This document shows positions 1 through 18,239 of a stretch of DNA of 64,000 nt, piece by piece. Origin of the DNA: an uncultured Hyphomonas sp. (GTDB lineage Bacteria; Pseudomonadota; Alphaproteobacteria; Caulobacterales; Hyphomonadaceae); contig NZ_OY787456.1 of assembly GCF_963678875.1 (NCBI RefSeq), positions 868,001-932,000 on the forward strand, written 5' to 3'. The stretch's first letter is position 1; the number at the start of each line of letters is the position of its first letter. The notes under the pieces are model-generated. The model ran no database searches. It was not told the origin of the DNA and worked only from the letters and a program-made list of their open reading frames with translations. A program made the position numbers and the translations under genes.

Positions 1-1
1 G

Positions 2-1813
2 GAGCTGATCGACCGGGTCTGGGGGGTGGAGCACGGCGCCGATGAAAGCCTGACGCGGGCGGTCTCGCTGCTAAGGGGCGTGCTGAACACCGACAAGGGG
101 CTTCACTCGGTCATCGAGACGATCCCGAAGCGCGGATACCGGCTGGCAGCGGAAGTCGGCGGCGAGGCGGAGGATACCGCCGTACAGGAAGCGCCGGCCA
201 TGACCGCGGCGGCGGAAGAGCCGGTCGCGCCCTTTGTCCGCGAGCCCTGGCGCCGTGCCACCGAAATCAGTCCGGTCCGCTACGTCTCTGCGCTTGTTGT
301 TCTCGCCGTGATCATGCTTTGGACCGGCGTGATGATCGGCCGCTCGTCAGGCACTGCGGTGGCTGTGCCCGACAAGTCGATTGCGGTTATGCCTTTTGAG
401 AATTTGAGCGAGAACGCAGGTCAGGACTATTTCTCGCGCGGCCTGTCGGAAGAGATCCGCACCCTCCTGACCCAGCTGGATGACCTGAAGGTCGCGGGCA
501 GGGCGCCGCCCTCTCTTGGCGTGGAGGAGGGGCTGGATGCGCAGGCGCTCGGCGAAAAGCTGCGGGTGTCGCGTGTCCTGACGGGCAGCATCCGGTCGGA
601 CAATGACCGCATCAAGGTGTCTGCCGAGCTGATCGACACCGAAAGCGGATACCAGGTCTGGTCACATGGGTATGACCGGCTGTTCAGCGCCCAGAGCCTG
701 TTCGACCTGCAGAAGGACATCGCCACCGATGTGGCCGGCGCTCTCAGCATTTCCCTGAATGTCCAGGAACCGAACCAGATTCTCGGCTCGGATACGGATA
801 GCCTCGAAGCCTACAATTATTTCCTGAGTGCCCGGGAGGCCGATGTCTTTGGCATGGGCGACCGCAGAGAAATGCTGGCGCTCCTCAACAAGGCGCTTGA
901 ACTCGATCCGGACTATGGCGCCGCCCGTGTGTCGCTGGCGATGAATACCGGCGCGCAGGCCTGGGGCGCGTCAATGCCGGCGGAGGCTGCGGCGTTCCTG
1001 GCAGAGGGAAGGGCGATTGCGGAAGACGCCGTGCGCCTCAATCCGGATCTCGCGCAGGCCTATACGGCGCTCGCCAGTTTCCAGGCGCTGGACGGCAACT
1101 GGCTGGAAGCGGGCCGGGACAACAAGGTCGCGCTGGACCGGTCACCCAATCTGCGCGTGCTACATGACCAGACCATCTTCCTGATGCGTACCGGCCGGAT
1201 CGAGGAGGCGTTGAGCATCGCCCAGCGGGGGCAGACGGCGGATCCGTTGAACCCGGATCGCGCCGCGACGCTGGCCATGGCTTATGCGCTGCTCGGGCGG
1301 CACGAGGCCGCCGCGGCATCGCTCGAACATTACTGGACGTTGCAGCTGCCGCCAGGCGGATGGGACGCCTATGCCTGGGCAATCGAAATGCAGGCGCCGC
1401 AGACGCTCGAGGGGCTGACGGCACTCAGCGAGCGTCTGATCCGGGCCGATCCCTCCCTGCAGACGCTGGTCGGGCCGGTCCTTGCGGCCCTGCCGGACCA
1501 GGCGGCGGCCCTGCAAGTGGTTGAGGCTCAGTTCGAAGCGGGGGCAGGGAGCCATCCGAACCGGTTCGAAATTCTGGCGGTCCTTGCCGCGCAGCTGGGG
1601 GATCCGGAACTGGCGCTCCGTATCTGGCGGCATGAACTCTCCGGCACGCGTCTCAGACTGATGCGGATCTGGGGGCCGGTCTATGCCGACATGCGCCGGC
1701 TGCCGGCTTATGCTGACCTGATGGCCGAAATCGGGCTGCCGCCTTACTGGCGGGAGTTTGGCTGGCCGGACAGGTGCCGGCCAGTGGACCCGCAGGGCTT
1801 CAAATGCTTCTGA
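2..1813 (+). CDS. CadC-like winged-helix regulator with TolB-like and TPR domains (5' truncated)
   Basis: The frame is open to the left edge, so the gene starts upstream of the window and lacks most of its N-terminal DNA-binding domain. The visible start (ELIDRVWG, then IPKRGYRL) is the end of an OmpR/CadC-type winged helix. A membrane segment follows near codons 90-115 (VSALVVLAVIMLWTGVMIG). Next is a TolB-N/FlgO-like domain (SIAVMPFENLS, DYFSRGLSEEI, GSIRSDNDRIKVSAELID), then TPR-like helices over the C-terminal 350 residues. In the family this architecture marks a membrane-anchored one-component regulator with a periplasmic sensing or scaffold part. The ligand and targets cannot be read from the sequence. 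Confidence 0.85.
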   Translation, partial: ELIDRVWGVEHGADESLTRAVSLLRGVLNTDKGLHSVIETIPKRGYRLAAEVGGEAEDTAVQEAPAMTAAAEEPVAPFVREPWRRATEISPVRYVSALVVLAVIMLWTGVMIGRSSGTAVAVPDKSIAVMPFENLSENAGQDYFSRGLSEEIRTLLTQLDDLKVAGRAPPSLGVEEGLDAQALGEKLRVSRVLTGSIRSDNDRIKVSAELIDTESGYQVWSHGYDRLFSAQSLFDLQKDIATDVAGALSISLNVQEPNQILGSDTDSLEAYNYFLSAREADVFGMGDRREMLALLNKALELDPDYGAARVSLAMNTGAQAWGASMPAEAAAFLAEGRAIAEDAVRLNPDLAQAYTALASFQALDGNWLEAGRDNKVALDRSPNLRVLHDQTIFLMRTGRIEEALSIAQRGQTADPLNPDRAATLAMAYALLGRHEAAAASLEHYWTLQLPPGGWDAYAWAIEMQAPQTLEGLTALSERLIRADPSLQTLVGPVLAALPDQAAALQVVEAQFEAGAGSHPNRFEILAVLAAQLGDPELALRIWRHELSGTRLRLMRIWGPVYADMRRLPAYADLMAEIGLPPYWREFGWPDRCRPVDPQGFKCF

Positions 1814-1926
1814 TGGTCTGGGGCCGCGTCTGACGGGCGGGCGCCCTCCGGGAAACCCCGGGCTTGACTTTTTCTCACTCAGGGGGGTTGCAGGCTTGGG
1901 GATAAAGCGTTAACACCCCGCTCTTG

Positions 1927-1966
1927 ACGGGAGTTCTCCGATGTGCATTCGGCGACCTCCCGTTTT
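1927..1966 (+). terminator. terminator-like hairpin upstream of rplJ
   Basis: ACGGGAG (1927-1933) pairs with CTCCCGT (1957-1963), with an inner CCGA/TCGG helix and TTTT at 1963-1966. It could end the upstream regulator transcript, or act as an attenuator if transcription starts before it. Confidence 0.45.
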
Positions 1967-2055
1967 CCTGTCCTAGACCATGGGTCACGTATTTATACGC
2001 GATAACGGCAAGTTCGCCACCTATGCAGACGGGGTGAGGCGTTGATTCGGTTCGG

Positions 2056-2078
2056 AAAAACAGGGCTGACCTGTTTTT
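2056..2078 (+). promoter_or_regulatory. hairpin in rplJ leader, possible attenuator or L10 site
   Basis: AAAAACAGG (2056-2064) is perfectly complementary to CCTGTTTTT (2070-2078) with a 5-nt GCTGA loop, about 110 nt before rplJ. The T5 run in the 3' arm makes it terminator-like. In other bacteria L10-L7/L12 binds its own leader; whether this hairpin does so here is inference. Confidence 0.45.
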
Positions 2079-2188
2079 GGCTTACCGGGGCAAGCGGCCA
2101 ATCCCTGGGCAGGCGCTGGAAGGCCAACCGGCCAGAAGGCGATTACCAGGGCGGCCGGATGGTCCGGGCGCCTCAATGGAGACCCGCT

Positions 2189-2704
2189 ATGGATAAAGCT
2201 GGAAAAAGTGCGGCTCTGGAATCCCTGAAAGGGGTTTTCGAAGAGTCCGGTGCGGTCGTTGTGACCCACTATACCGGTCTGTCTGTTGCGGAAATGACGA
2301 AGCTGCGTGGCATGCTCCGCAAGGACGGTGCGCAGCTGAAGGTGGTCAAGAATACCCTGGCGCAGATCGCGCTTGAGGGTAAGGGCGGCGACGAAGCCAA
2401 GGACATGTTCCAGGGCCCGGTTGCCATCGCCTTTTCATCTGACCCGGTGTCGGCTGCAAAAGCGGCTGACGAGTTCTCGAAGGAAAATTCGAAGCTCGTG
2501 ATCATCGGCGCAGTGATGGGCGACCAGGTCCTCGACGCCAAAGGTGTCGAAGCTCTGGCGAAACTCCCCTCGCTCGATCAGCTTCGTGGCAAGCTCATCG
2601 GCCTCATCCAGGCTCCGGCAACGAAAGTTGCAGGCGTCCTGCAGGCCCCGGCTGGCCAACTCGCTCGTGTGGTATCGGCCTACGCCAACAAAGACGCAGC
2701 CTGA
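2189..2704 (+). CDS. rplJ: 50S ribosomal protein L10
   Basis: The 171-residue product begins MDKAGKSAALESLKG and has the L10 hallmarks: an N-terminal rRNA-binding domain (VVVTHYTGLSVAEM, LRKDGAQLKVVKNTLA) and a C-terminal helix that anchors L7/L12 dimers. It is the base of the stalk that recruits translation factors. ATG 2189 is chosen over upstream in-frame codons because homology begins there and GGAG lies at 2178-2181. It sits 57 nt before rplL, the usual partner. The unusual context is the absence of rplK-rplA upstream. Confidence 0.97.
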   Translation: MDKAGKSAALESLKGVFEESGAVVVTHYTGLSVAEMTKLRGMLRKDGAQLKVVKNTLAQIALEGKGGDEAKDMFQGPVAIAFSSDPVSAAKAADEFSKENSKLVIIGAVMGDQVLDAKGVEALAKLPSLDQLRGKLIGLIQAPATKVAGVLQAPAGQLARVVSAYANKDAA

Positions 2705-2761
2705 GCCATCGTTTCCGGAAACTGAAGACCCAATCAACCGAACCAAACAGGAATTACCAAA

Positions 2762-3145
2762 ATGGCAGACCTTGAAAAAATTGCCGAAGACCTTTCGGTC
2801 CTCACCGTTCTCGAAGCCGCTGAACTCGCAACCCTTCTCGAAGAGAAGTGGGGCGTTTCCGCTGCTGCTCCGGTCGCAGTCGCAGCCGTCGCCGGTGGCG
2901 ATGCTGGCGGTGCAGCCGCTGCTGAAGAGAAAGACGAATTCGACGTCATCCTGGCTGAAGCCGGTGGCAAGAAAATCGAAGTCATCAAACTCGTCCGCGA
3001 AGTCGTTCCGTCGCTCGGCCTGAAAGAAGCCAAAGAGCTGGTGGAAGGCGCACCGAAGCCGATCAAGGAAGGTGCTCCGAAGGCTGAAGCCGAAGAGATC
3101 AAGAAGAAGTTCGAAGCAGCTGGCGCCAAAGTCGAGCTCAAGTAA
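2762..3145 (+). CDS. rplL: 50S ribosomal protein L7/L12
   Basis: The 127-residue acidic protein has the standard layout: an N-terminal dimerisation helix pair, an Ala/Val/Gly hinge (residues about 38-55) and the C-terminal factor-binding domain (EFDVILAEAGGKKIEVIKLVRE, GLKEAKELVEGAPKPIKEG). It forms the flexible stalk that binds EF-Tu, EF-G, IF2 and release factors. It follows rplJ and precedes rpoB after a 152-nt gap rich in hairpins. Confidence 0.98.
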   Translation: MADLEKIAEDLSVLTVLEAAELATLLEEKWGVSAAAPVAVAAVAGGDAGGAAAAEEKDEFDVILAEAGGKKIEVIKLVREVVPSLGLKEAKELVEGAPKPIKEGAPKAEAEEIKKKFEAAGAKVELK

Positions 3146-3205
3146 GCTCCGGCCGCTTCACATTCGGGTGGCGTTCGCGCGAGGCGTCATCCTTTCAAAG
3201 ACCTG

Positions 3206-3275
3206 CGCGGCGGTTCCTTTTGGGGCCGCCGCGAACTCGCGTTCTGGCGATAAGGTCGCGGCCAGGGTGGCCGCG
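3206..3275 (+). promoter_or_regulatory. tandem hairpins in the rplL-rpoB gap
   Basis: CGCGGCGG (3206-3213) pairs with CCGCCGCG (3226-3233), extended by TTCC/GGGG wobble pairs around a TTTT loop. A second helix, CGCGGCCA/TGGCCGCG (3257-3264 / 3268-3275), has a GGG loop. Neither is followed by a T-run. In E. coli this gap holds a partial attenuator and an RNase III site; a similar role in setting the ribosomal-protein to polymerase ratio is inferred. Confidence 0.5.
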
Positions 3276-3297
3276 GCGATAAAATTGGGATCCTGGG

Positions 3298-7446
<4,149 letters not shown>

Positions 7447-7574
7447 CGTGAAGACCTGACTGGAAGAACCCGCCGGGCCGCCGGCCTGGCGGGACCTTCC
7501 GAGCCGAACGAGATTTTACCCAGGGCAGGGGCCCTTCAGTCCCCGGAAAAAGCCCACCCAAGGAGCAGACCCGA

Positions 7575-11795
<4,221 letters not shown>

Positions 11796-11832
11796 GCTCG
11801 AAGTTCCGGGCGCAAGCCCTTGAACCAACTGG

Positions 11833-11860
11833 AAAAGCCTGCCAGCAATGGCAGGCTTTT
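11833..11860 (+). terminator. rpoC intrinsic terminator
   Basis: AAAAGCCTGCCA (11833-11844) and TGGCAGGCTTTT (11849-11860) form a perfect 12-bp stem closed by a GCAA tetraloop (GNRA type), with T4 in the 3' arm. It lies 37 nt after the rpoC stop. The A-run on the left arm could make it work in both directions. Confidence 0.92.
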
Positions 11861-11886
11861 CTGCTTCTGGAGGAGGCATTTGCCCA

Positions 11887-12093
11887 ATGCGGCTTGAGCG
11901 GTCTGACCTGATTGGCGGTGCTTGCGCGGTGCTGGCGCTCGGCCTGATTGCCTGGCTTTCGCTGGACAGCTGGGCGATCACGCGATGCGAGGAAATCCTC
12001 AGCGGCATGCCGGCAGGGGAGGCGGGGGCGCTCTTGCCGGAACAGGAGAGATGCCTGAAGCGGCAGAACCCGCGTCCCGCAACGGAAAACTAG
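11887..12093 (+). CDS. small single-pass membrane protein, unknown function
   Basis: A 68-residue protein starts at ATG 11887, with GGAGGAGG 10 or more nt upstream. An earlier in-frame ATG (11848) lies inside the rpoC terminator and is unlikely. One membrane helix (about residues 8-27, LIGGACAVLALGLIAWLSL) is followed by a short soluble tail with two cysteines (RCEEIL, RCLKR) and a disordered end. I recognise no family. Position between the rpoC terminator and the rpsL promoter suggests either its own weak promoter or readthrough. Confidence 0.55.
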   Translation: MRLERSDLIGGACAVLALGLIAWLSLDSWAITRCEEILSGMPAGEAGALLPEQERCLKRQNPRPATEN

Positions 12094-12117
12094 CTGTTCC
12101 GGGACAGCTTCGGACCC

Positions 12118-12146
12118 TTGACGCAGGCGTCCGGTAGGCTTACACG
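12118..12146 (+). promoter_or_regulatory. candidate str-operon promoter upstream of rpsL
   Basis: TTGACG (12118-12123), a 17-nt spacer and TACACG (12141-12146, preceded by GCT) match the alphaproteobacterial housekeeping promoter pattern. It would give a leader of about 170 nt before rpsL. Confidence 0.55.
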
Positions 12147-12323
12147 CCACGCATTGTCAGAGAGGCCCCGGGATGAAAGTCCCTTCGCCGTACCGGATCT
12201 GAACTGATCCGGCCAATCTGACCCCCAAGTTATCGCCCCGTCCCGGAAGCCCTTAGGGGGCATTCGGGGCATCATTACGTTAGCGGCCCATCGGGCCAGA
12301 GTTTAAAGAGACAGAAGGCCCGA

Positions 12324-12695
12324 ATGCCCACGATCCAGCAGCTCATTCGTTCGCCGCGTTCGCCAAAGCGCTCGCGGACCAAGACCCCGGCCCTCAAGGC
12401 CTGTCCGCAGCGCCGCGGCGTCTGCACCCGTGTTTACACCACCACGCCGAAGAAGCCGAACTCGGCTCTCCGGAAAGTGGCCAAGGTGCGCCTGACATCG
12501 GGGTTTGAATCGCTCTGCTACATCCCGGGTGAAGGCCATAACCTGCAGGAGCACTCCGTGGTCCTGATCCGTGGCGGCCGTGTGAAAGACCTTCCGGGTG
12601 TGCGCTACCACATCGTTCGCGGCGCGCTCGACACGCAGCCTGTTAAAAACCGTAAGCAACGCCGCTCGCATTACGGCGCCAAGAAGCCGAAGTAA
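12324..12695 (+). CDS. rpsL: 30S ribosomal protein S12
   Basis: The 123-residue protein has the invariant S12 loops TTTPKKPNSALRKVAK and GEGHNLQEHS, then IRGGRVKDLPGVRYH, which line the decoding centre. The lysine of the PKKPNSA loop, where streptomycin-resistance changes usually fall, is unaltered. It is the first gene of the str operon and is followed after 11 nt by rpsG. Confidence 0.99.
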   Translation: MPTIQQLIRSPRSPKRSRTKTPALKACPQRRGVCTRVYTTTPKKPNSALRKVAKVRLTSGFESLCYIPGEGHNLQEHSVVLIRGGRVKDLPGVRYHIVRGALDTQPVKNRKQRRSHYGAKKPK

Positions 12696-12706
12696 GAGGT
12701 CAGCTC

Positions 12707-13177
12707 ATGTCCCGTCGTCACCGCGCCGAGAAACGCGAAGTCCTTCCGGATCCGAAATTCAAGGACATCGTCGTCACCAAGTTCATGAACCAGATCATGC
12801 GCGACGGCAAAAAGTCCGTTGCAGAGCGCATCGTCTATGGTGCTTTCGACCTGGTCGAATCGCGCGCCAAGAAAGACCCGGTGGAAGTGTTCCACAACGC
12901 TCTGGAATCGGTTGCACCGGCAGTTGAAGTCCGCTCGCGCCGCGTGGGTGGTGCGACCTATCAGGTCCCGGTCGAAGTCCGCACGGAACGCCGTCAGGCC
13001 CTGGCAATCCGCTGGCTCGCTGCCGCTGCTGCCGGCCGCAACGAGAACACGATGCGTGAGCGCCTCGCAGGCGAGCTGATGGACGCAAGCCAAGGCCGCG
13101 GCAATGCCGTGAAAAAGCGTGAAGACACGCACCGCATGGCGGACGCCAACAAAGCGTTCTCACACTACCGCTGGTAA
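12707..13177 (+). CDS. rpsG: 30S ribosomal protein S7
   Basis: The 156-residue protein (MSRRHRAEKREVLPDPKF) has normal S7 length and the conserved segments NQIMRDGKKSVAERIVYGAF, VGGATYQVPVEVR and RLAGELMDAS. S7 nucleates assembly of the 3' major domain of 16S rRNA and contacts E-site tRNA. A hairpin with a T-run follows it before fusA, so downstream genes may be expressed at a different level. Confidence 0.98.
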   Translation: MSRRHRAEKREVLPDPKFKDIVVTKFMNQIMRDGKKSVAERIVYGAFDLVESRAKKDPVEVFHNALESVAPAVEVRSRRVGGATYQVPVEVRTERRQALAIRWLAAAAAGRNENTMRERLAGELMDASQGRGNAVKKREDTHRMADANKAFSHYRW

Positions 13178-13193
13178 TCGCTACTGGCATTCT

Positions 13194-13233
13194 GGGGCGA
13201 TAACGGGTAACGCGCCCGCAAATCGCCCCTTTT
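13194..13233 (+). terminator. terminator-like hairpin between rpsG and fusA
   Basis: GGGGCGAT (13194-13201) pairs with ATCGCCCC (13222-13229). An inner CGGG/CCCG helix stacks within the loop, and TTTT (13230-13233) follows directly. This meets the criteria for an intrinsic terminator inside the str operon and may work as a partial attenuator. Confidence 0.6.
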
Positions 13234-13267
13234 CCTACCCGGAAAGCAAACACGAAGGTTGACCAAA

Positions 13268-15391
<2,124 letters not shown>

Positions 15392-15442
15392 GGAAATCCG
15401 GCCGGAGTTCCGGCCAACAGTTTGGAATGAAGGAGAGGCCCG

Positions 15443-16633
15443 ATGGGCAAGGCAAAGTTTGAGCGTAACAAGCCGCACGTGAACATCGGCACGATTGGCC
15501 ACGTTGACCACGGCAAGACGACGCTGACGGCAGCGATCACGATGGTTCTGGCGGAAGCCGGCGGCGGTGAGAAGCGCTCGTATGAAGACATCGACTCGGC
15601 GCCGGAAGAGAAGGCCCGCGGCATCACGATCAACACGGCGCACGTGGAATACGAGACGGAAAACCGTCACTACGCCCACGTCGACTGCCCCGGACACGCT
15701 GACTATGTGAAGAACATGATCACCGGTGCGGCCCAGATGGACGGCGCGATCCTGGTTGTGAACGCCGCTGACGGCCCGATGCCGCAGACCCGCGAGCACA
15801 TCCTGCTTGCCCGCCAGGTTGGCGTGCCGGCGCTGGTCGTGTTCCTGAACAAGGTTGACCAGGTCGACGACGAAGAGCTGCTCGAGCTCGTCGAGATGGA
15901 AGTGCGCGAGCTGCTGTCGTCCTACGAATTCCCGGGCGACGACATTCCGATCGTCAAGGGCTCCGCCCTGGCAGCCGTTGAAGGCCGCGACGACAATATC
16001 GGCAAGGAGAAGATCCTCGAGCTGATGGCCGCTGTCGACGAATACATCCCGACGCCTGAGCGTCCGCTGGACAAGCCGTTCCTGATGCCGGTCGAAGACG
16101 TGTTCTCGATCTCCGGCCGCGGTACGGTTGTGACCGGCCGTGTCGAGCAGGGCATCATCAAGGTTGGTGAGGAAATCGAGATCGTCGGTATCCGTCCGAC
16201 GGTGAAGACGACCTGTACCGGCGTTGAAATGTTCCGCAAGCTGCTCGACCAGGGCCAGGCTGGCGACAACATCGGCGCCCTGCTGCGCGGTGTGGACCGT
16301 GAAGGCGTTGAGCGTGGCCAGGTTCTGGCCAAGCCGGGCTCGATCACGCCGCACGCCAAGTTCGAAGCCGAGGCCTACATCCTGACCAAGGAAGAAGGCG
16401 GCCGTCACACGCCGTTCTTCACGAACTACCGTCCGCAGTTCTACTTCCGTACGACGGACGTGACGGGCATCGTGACGCTTCCGGCTGACAAGGAAATGGT
16501 CCTGCCGGGCGACAACGTGAAGATGGACGTCGAGCTGATCACCCCGATCGCCATGGACCAGGGCCTGCGCTTCGCGATCCGCGAAGGTGGCCGCACGGTC
16601 GGCGCCGGCGTCGTCTCGGCCATCAAGGACTAA
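15443..16633 (+). CDS. tuf: translation elongation factor Tu
   Basis: The 396-residue product (MGKAKFERNKPHVNIGTIG) has the GTP-binding signatures GHVDHGKTT, DCPGHADY and NKVDQVDD and the beta-barrel domains II and III. It delivers aminoacyl-tRNA to the ribosomal A site. AAGGAGAGG gives a strong ribosome binding site. It ends the str operon: two hairpins follow, and the second has a long T-run. Many proteobacteria carry a second tuf copy; none is present in this window. Confidence 0.99.
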   Translation: MGKAKFERNKPHVNIGTIGHVDHGKTTLTAAITMVLAEAGGGEKRSYEDIDSAPEEKARGITINTAHVEYETENRHYAHVDCPGHADYVKNMITGAAQMDGAILVVNAADGPMPQTREHILLARQVGVPALVVFLNKVDQVDDEELLELVEMEVRELLSSYEFPGDDIPIVKGSALAAVEGRDDNIGKEKILELMAAVDEYIPTPERPLDKPFLMPVEDVFSISGRGTVVTGRVEQGIIKVGEEIEIVGIRPTVKTTCTGVEMFRKLLDQGQAGDNIGALLRGVDREGVERGQVLAKPGSITPHAKFEAEAYILTKEEGGRHTPFFTNYRPQFYFRTTDVTGIVTLPADKEMVLPGDNVKMDVELITPIAMDQGLRFAIREGGRTVGAGVVSAIKD

Positions 16634-16658
16634 CATATCCCGGTCCGGCGTAGCCGGG

Positions 16659-16683
16659 CGGTTTGATCCAGTGAATCAAACCG
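16659..16683 (+). promoter_or_regulatory. perfect hairpin after tuf
   Basis: CGGTTTGAT (16659-16667) pairs exactly with ATCAAACCG (16675-16683), with a 7-nt loop. It lacks a T-run and lies 50 nt before the main terminator. It may protect the 3' end of the tuf message, which is inference. Confidence 0.5.
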
Positions 16684-16733
16684 AGGGATGTGTTGCCCAG
16701 GCGCAAGCGCAAGGCGAACGCCTCTCAGAATCG

Positions 16734-16764
16734 AAAAGGCCGCCCCAAACAGGGCGGCCTTTTT
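16734..16764 (+). terminator. str-operon intrinsic terminator
   Basis: AAAAGGCCGCCC (16734-16745) pairs with GGGCGGCCTTTT (16752-16763) and T5 runs to 16764. The left-arm A-run means it may also end the convergent glycosyltransferase transcript. Confidence 0.92.
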
Positions 16765-16818
16765 GCTTTTGGGGAAGGTATGCCGGGCCTGATTGCCGAT
16801 GAACCGGAAACGATCCCG

Positions 16819-17787
16819 TCACTCTTTGACCGGGCAGGCCAGGTAGGCGAGTCGCCGTTGTTCGACCCGGGCGCGTGACAGGGTGTCGAGAATGAGCCCC
16901 GCCATGACTGAGAGGGTGGCCACAATGCCAAGTGCGACCGCGCCGATCAGGGTCGGGAAACGCGGAACGAGCCCGGTCTCCATATAGGTCAGCAGAATCG
17001 GTGCGATCAGGCCCAGGGCCAGGAGCGCGAGAACGGCTCCGGCCGCGCTGAAGAACTCCAGTGGTTTTTCATCCCGCACCAGCCGGGCGATGACGCGCAG
17101 GATCCGGAAACCGTCACGGAATGTGTTGAGCTTGCTGGTCGACCCTTCAGGCCGGGCGAAATAGGGGGTTTCGACTTCCGCGCAGGGCAGGCGCAGGTGC
17201 AGGGCATGCACGGTCAGCTCCGTCTCGATCTCGAATCCGTCAGACAGGGCGGGGAAGCTTTTCACAAACCGGCGGCTCATCACCCGGTAACCGGACAGCA
17301 TGTCCTGGAAGTGGTTTCCGAACGACAGGTGGACCAGCCCGGTCAGCAGGCGGTTTCCGAATTTGTGCCCGCTCCGGAACGCGCCTTCGCCTTCATAGTT
17401 GCGCGCACCATTGATCATGGCCAGGCGGCGGTCCCGCAACATTTCGATAAGTGCTGGCGCGGTTGATGCGTCATAGGTGCCGTCCCCATCCGCCATGACA
17501 TAGATGTCCGCTTCGACATCGGAAAACAGGCGGCGGACGGCATTGCCCTTGCCACGATAGCTTTCGAACAGCACTTCGGCACCAGCTTCAAGGGCTTTGA
17601 GCGCTGTCTCGTCGCTGGAATTGTTGTCACAGACATAGATGTCCGCATCTGGAAGGGCGTTCCGGAATCTCCGCACGACATGGCCGATTGTGACGGCCTC
17701 ATTATAGCAGGGAAGGATCACAGCCACGCGCGGTTGCGGCTGAGTCGCTTCCTGTTGGGGCGGGAACGTCAGGAGTTGCCTGTTCAT
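16819..17787 (-). CDS. family 2 glycosyltransferase with C-terminal membrane helices
   Basis: The 322-residue protein has a GT-A fold: AVILPCYNEAVTIG near residue 22, the nucleotide-binding VCDNNSSDET, the metal-binding DGDGTYD and an acceptor region (DMLSGYRVMSRRF, GFEIETELTVHA). Two membrane helices follow (about 245-268 and 278-302). This resembles the dolichol/undecaprenyl-phosphate sugar transferases (DPM1/GtrB-like), which load a sugar onto a lipid carrier for cell-envelope glycans. It lies convergent to tuf and interrupts the usual tuf-rpsJ adjacency. Sugar and acceptor are not determinable. Confidence 0.85.
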   Translation of the reverse strand: MNRQLLTFPPQQEATQPQPRVAVILPCYNEAVTIGHVVRRFRNALPDADIYVCDNNSSDETALKALEAGAEVLFESYRGKGNAVRRLFSDVEADIYVMADGDGTYDASTAPALIEMLRDRRLAMINGARNYEGEGAFRSGHKFGNRLLTGLVHLSFGNHFQDMLSGYRVMSRRFVKSFPALSDGFEIETELTVHALHLRLPCAEVETPYFARPEGSTSKLNTFRDGFRILRVIARLVRDEKPLEFFSAAGAVLALLALGLIAPILLTYMETGLVPRFPTLIGAVALGIVATLSVMAGLILDTLSRARVEQRRLAYLACPVKE

Positions 17788-18239
17788 GTTTCGATCCGTT
17801 TCAATATGCGCGTTGCGTTATCGAAGGCCCTGAATTGCCGAACGGGAGACGAATGGCCTTTCGATTCCGCTACAGGCGCGCTGATTGAGCCGAGTATGAA
17901 CGCGGATCGTTACTATTTGCAGAATCAGGCGCATTGCTCACGAATCTGCAATTCAGGCGCGTGGTTGGCCTGACAACAGGGTGGCAAAAGGCGCGGCTGA
18001 AGGGGCTCACCATAGATCGCCGGGGCGTGGGGAAGGGGACGCAGCTTTCACGCCAAGAATCCGCACATGAGTCGGTTGACGTGGGGCTGCCAATCCCATA
18101 AACCCCCGACTTCGCCGGGATGGCAGCGCTTTTTATACAGCGAACGCTCCCTCGAAACAGACAATTCAATCCCACGGACGCCCGGGCGCATGCTGATTTG
18201 CCCACGGGCAGATGTGTTTTGTGCGGACGGACCGAGACG
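17788..18239. other. S10-operon upstream region
   Basis: This 452-nt gap between the divergent glycosyltransferase and rpsJ carries no supported gene. It contains an imperfect direct repeat (around 17918-17932 and 17949-17961, sharing TCAGGCGC), the promoter candidate at 18076-18104, a second -10-like TATACA at 18134-18139 with a poor -35, and a leader of 100-140 nt where an L4-type control element could lie. Confidence 0.55.
18076..18104 (+). promoter_or_regulatory. candidate S10-operon promoter
   Basis: TTGACG at 18076-18081 is followed by CATAAACC at 18097-18104, close to the Caulobacter-type -10 octamer. Transcription would start about 130 nt before rpsJ. Confidence 0.5.

Larger units (their letters stand above)
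1814..2188. other. rplJ upstream region
   Basis: This 375-base gap separates the regulator from rplJ and holds no convincing gene. It contains a terminator-like hairpin (1927-1966), a short palindrome (1988-1999), a second hairpin with a T-run (2056-2078) and GC-rich inverted repeats up to the rplJ ribosome binding site. rplK and rplA, which precede rplJ in most bacteria, are absent. A promoter for rplJL must lie here, but I could not pick one confidently; a TTGACG at 1924-1929 lacks a good -10 element. Confidence 0.6.

Noticed and set aside
2042..2188. N-terminal extension of rplJ from an upstream start
   Set aside because: No similarity to L10; it would translate the leader hairpin. ATG 2189 has a ribosome binding site and homology.
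11848..11886. Upstream start for the small membrane protein
   Set aside because: The ATG lies in the rpoC terminator stem; the ATG at 11887 has GGAGGAGG upstream.
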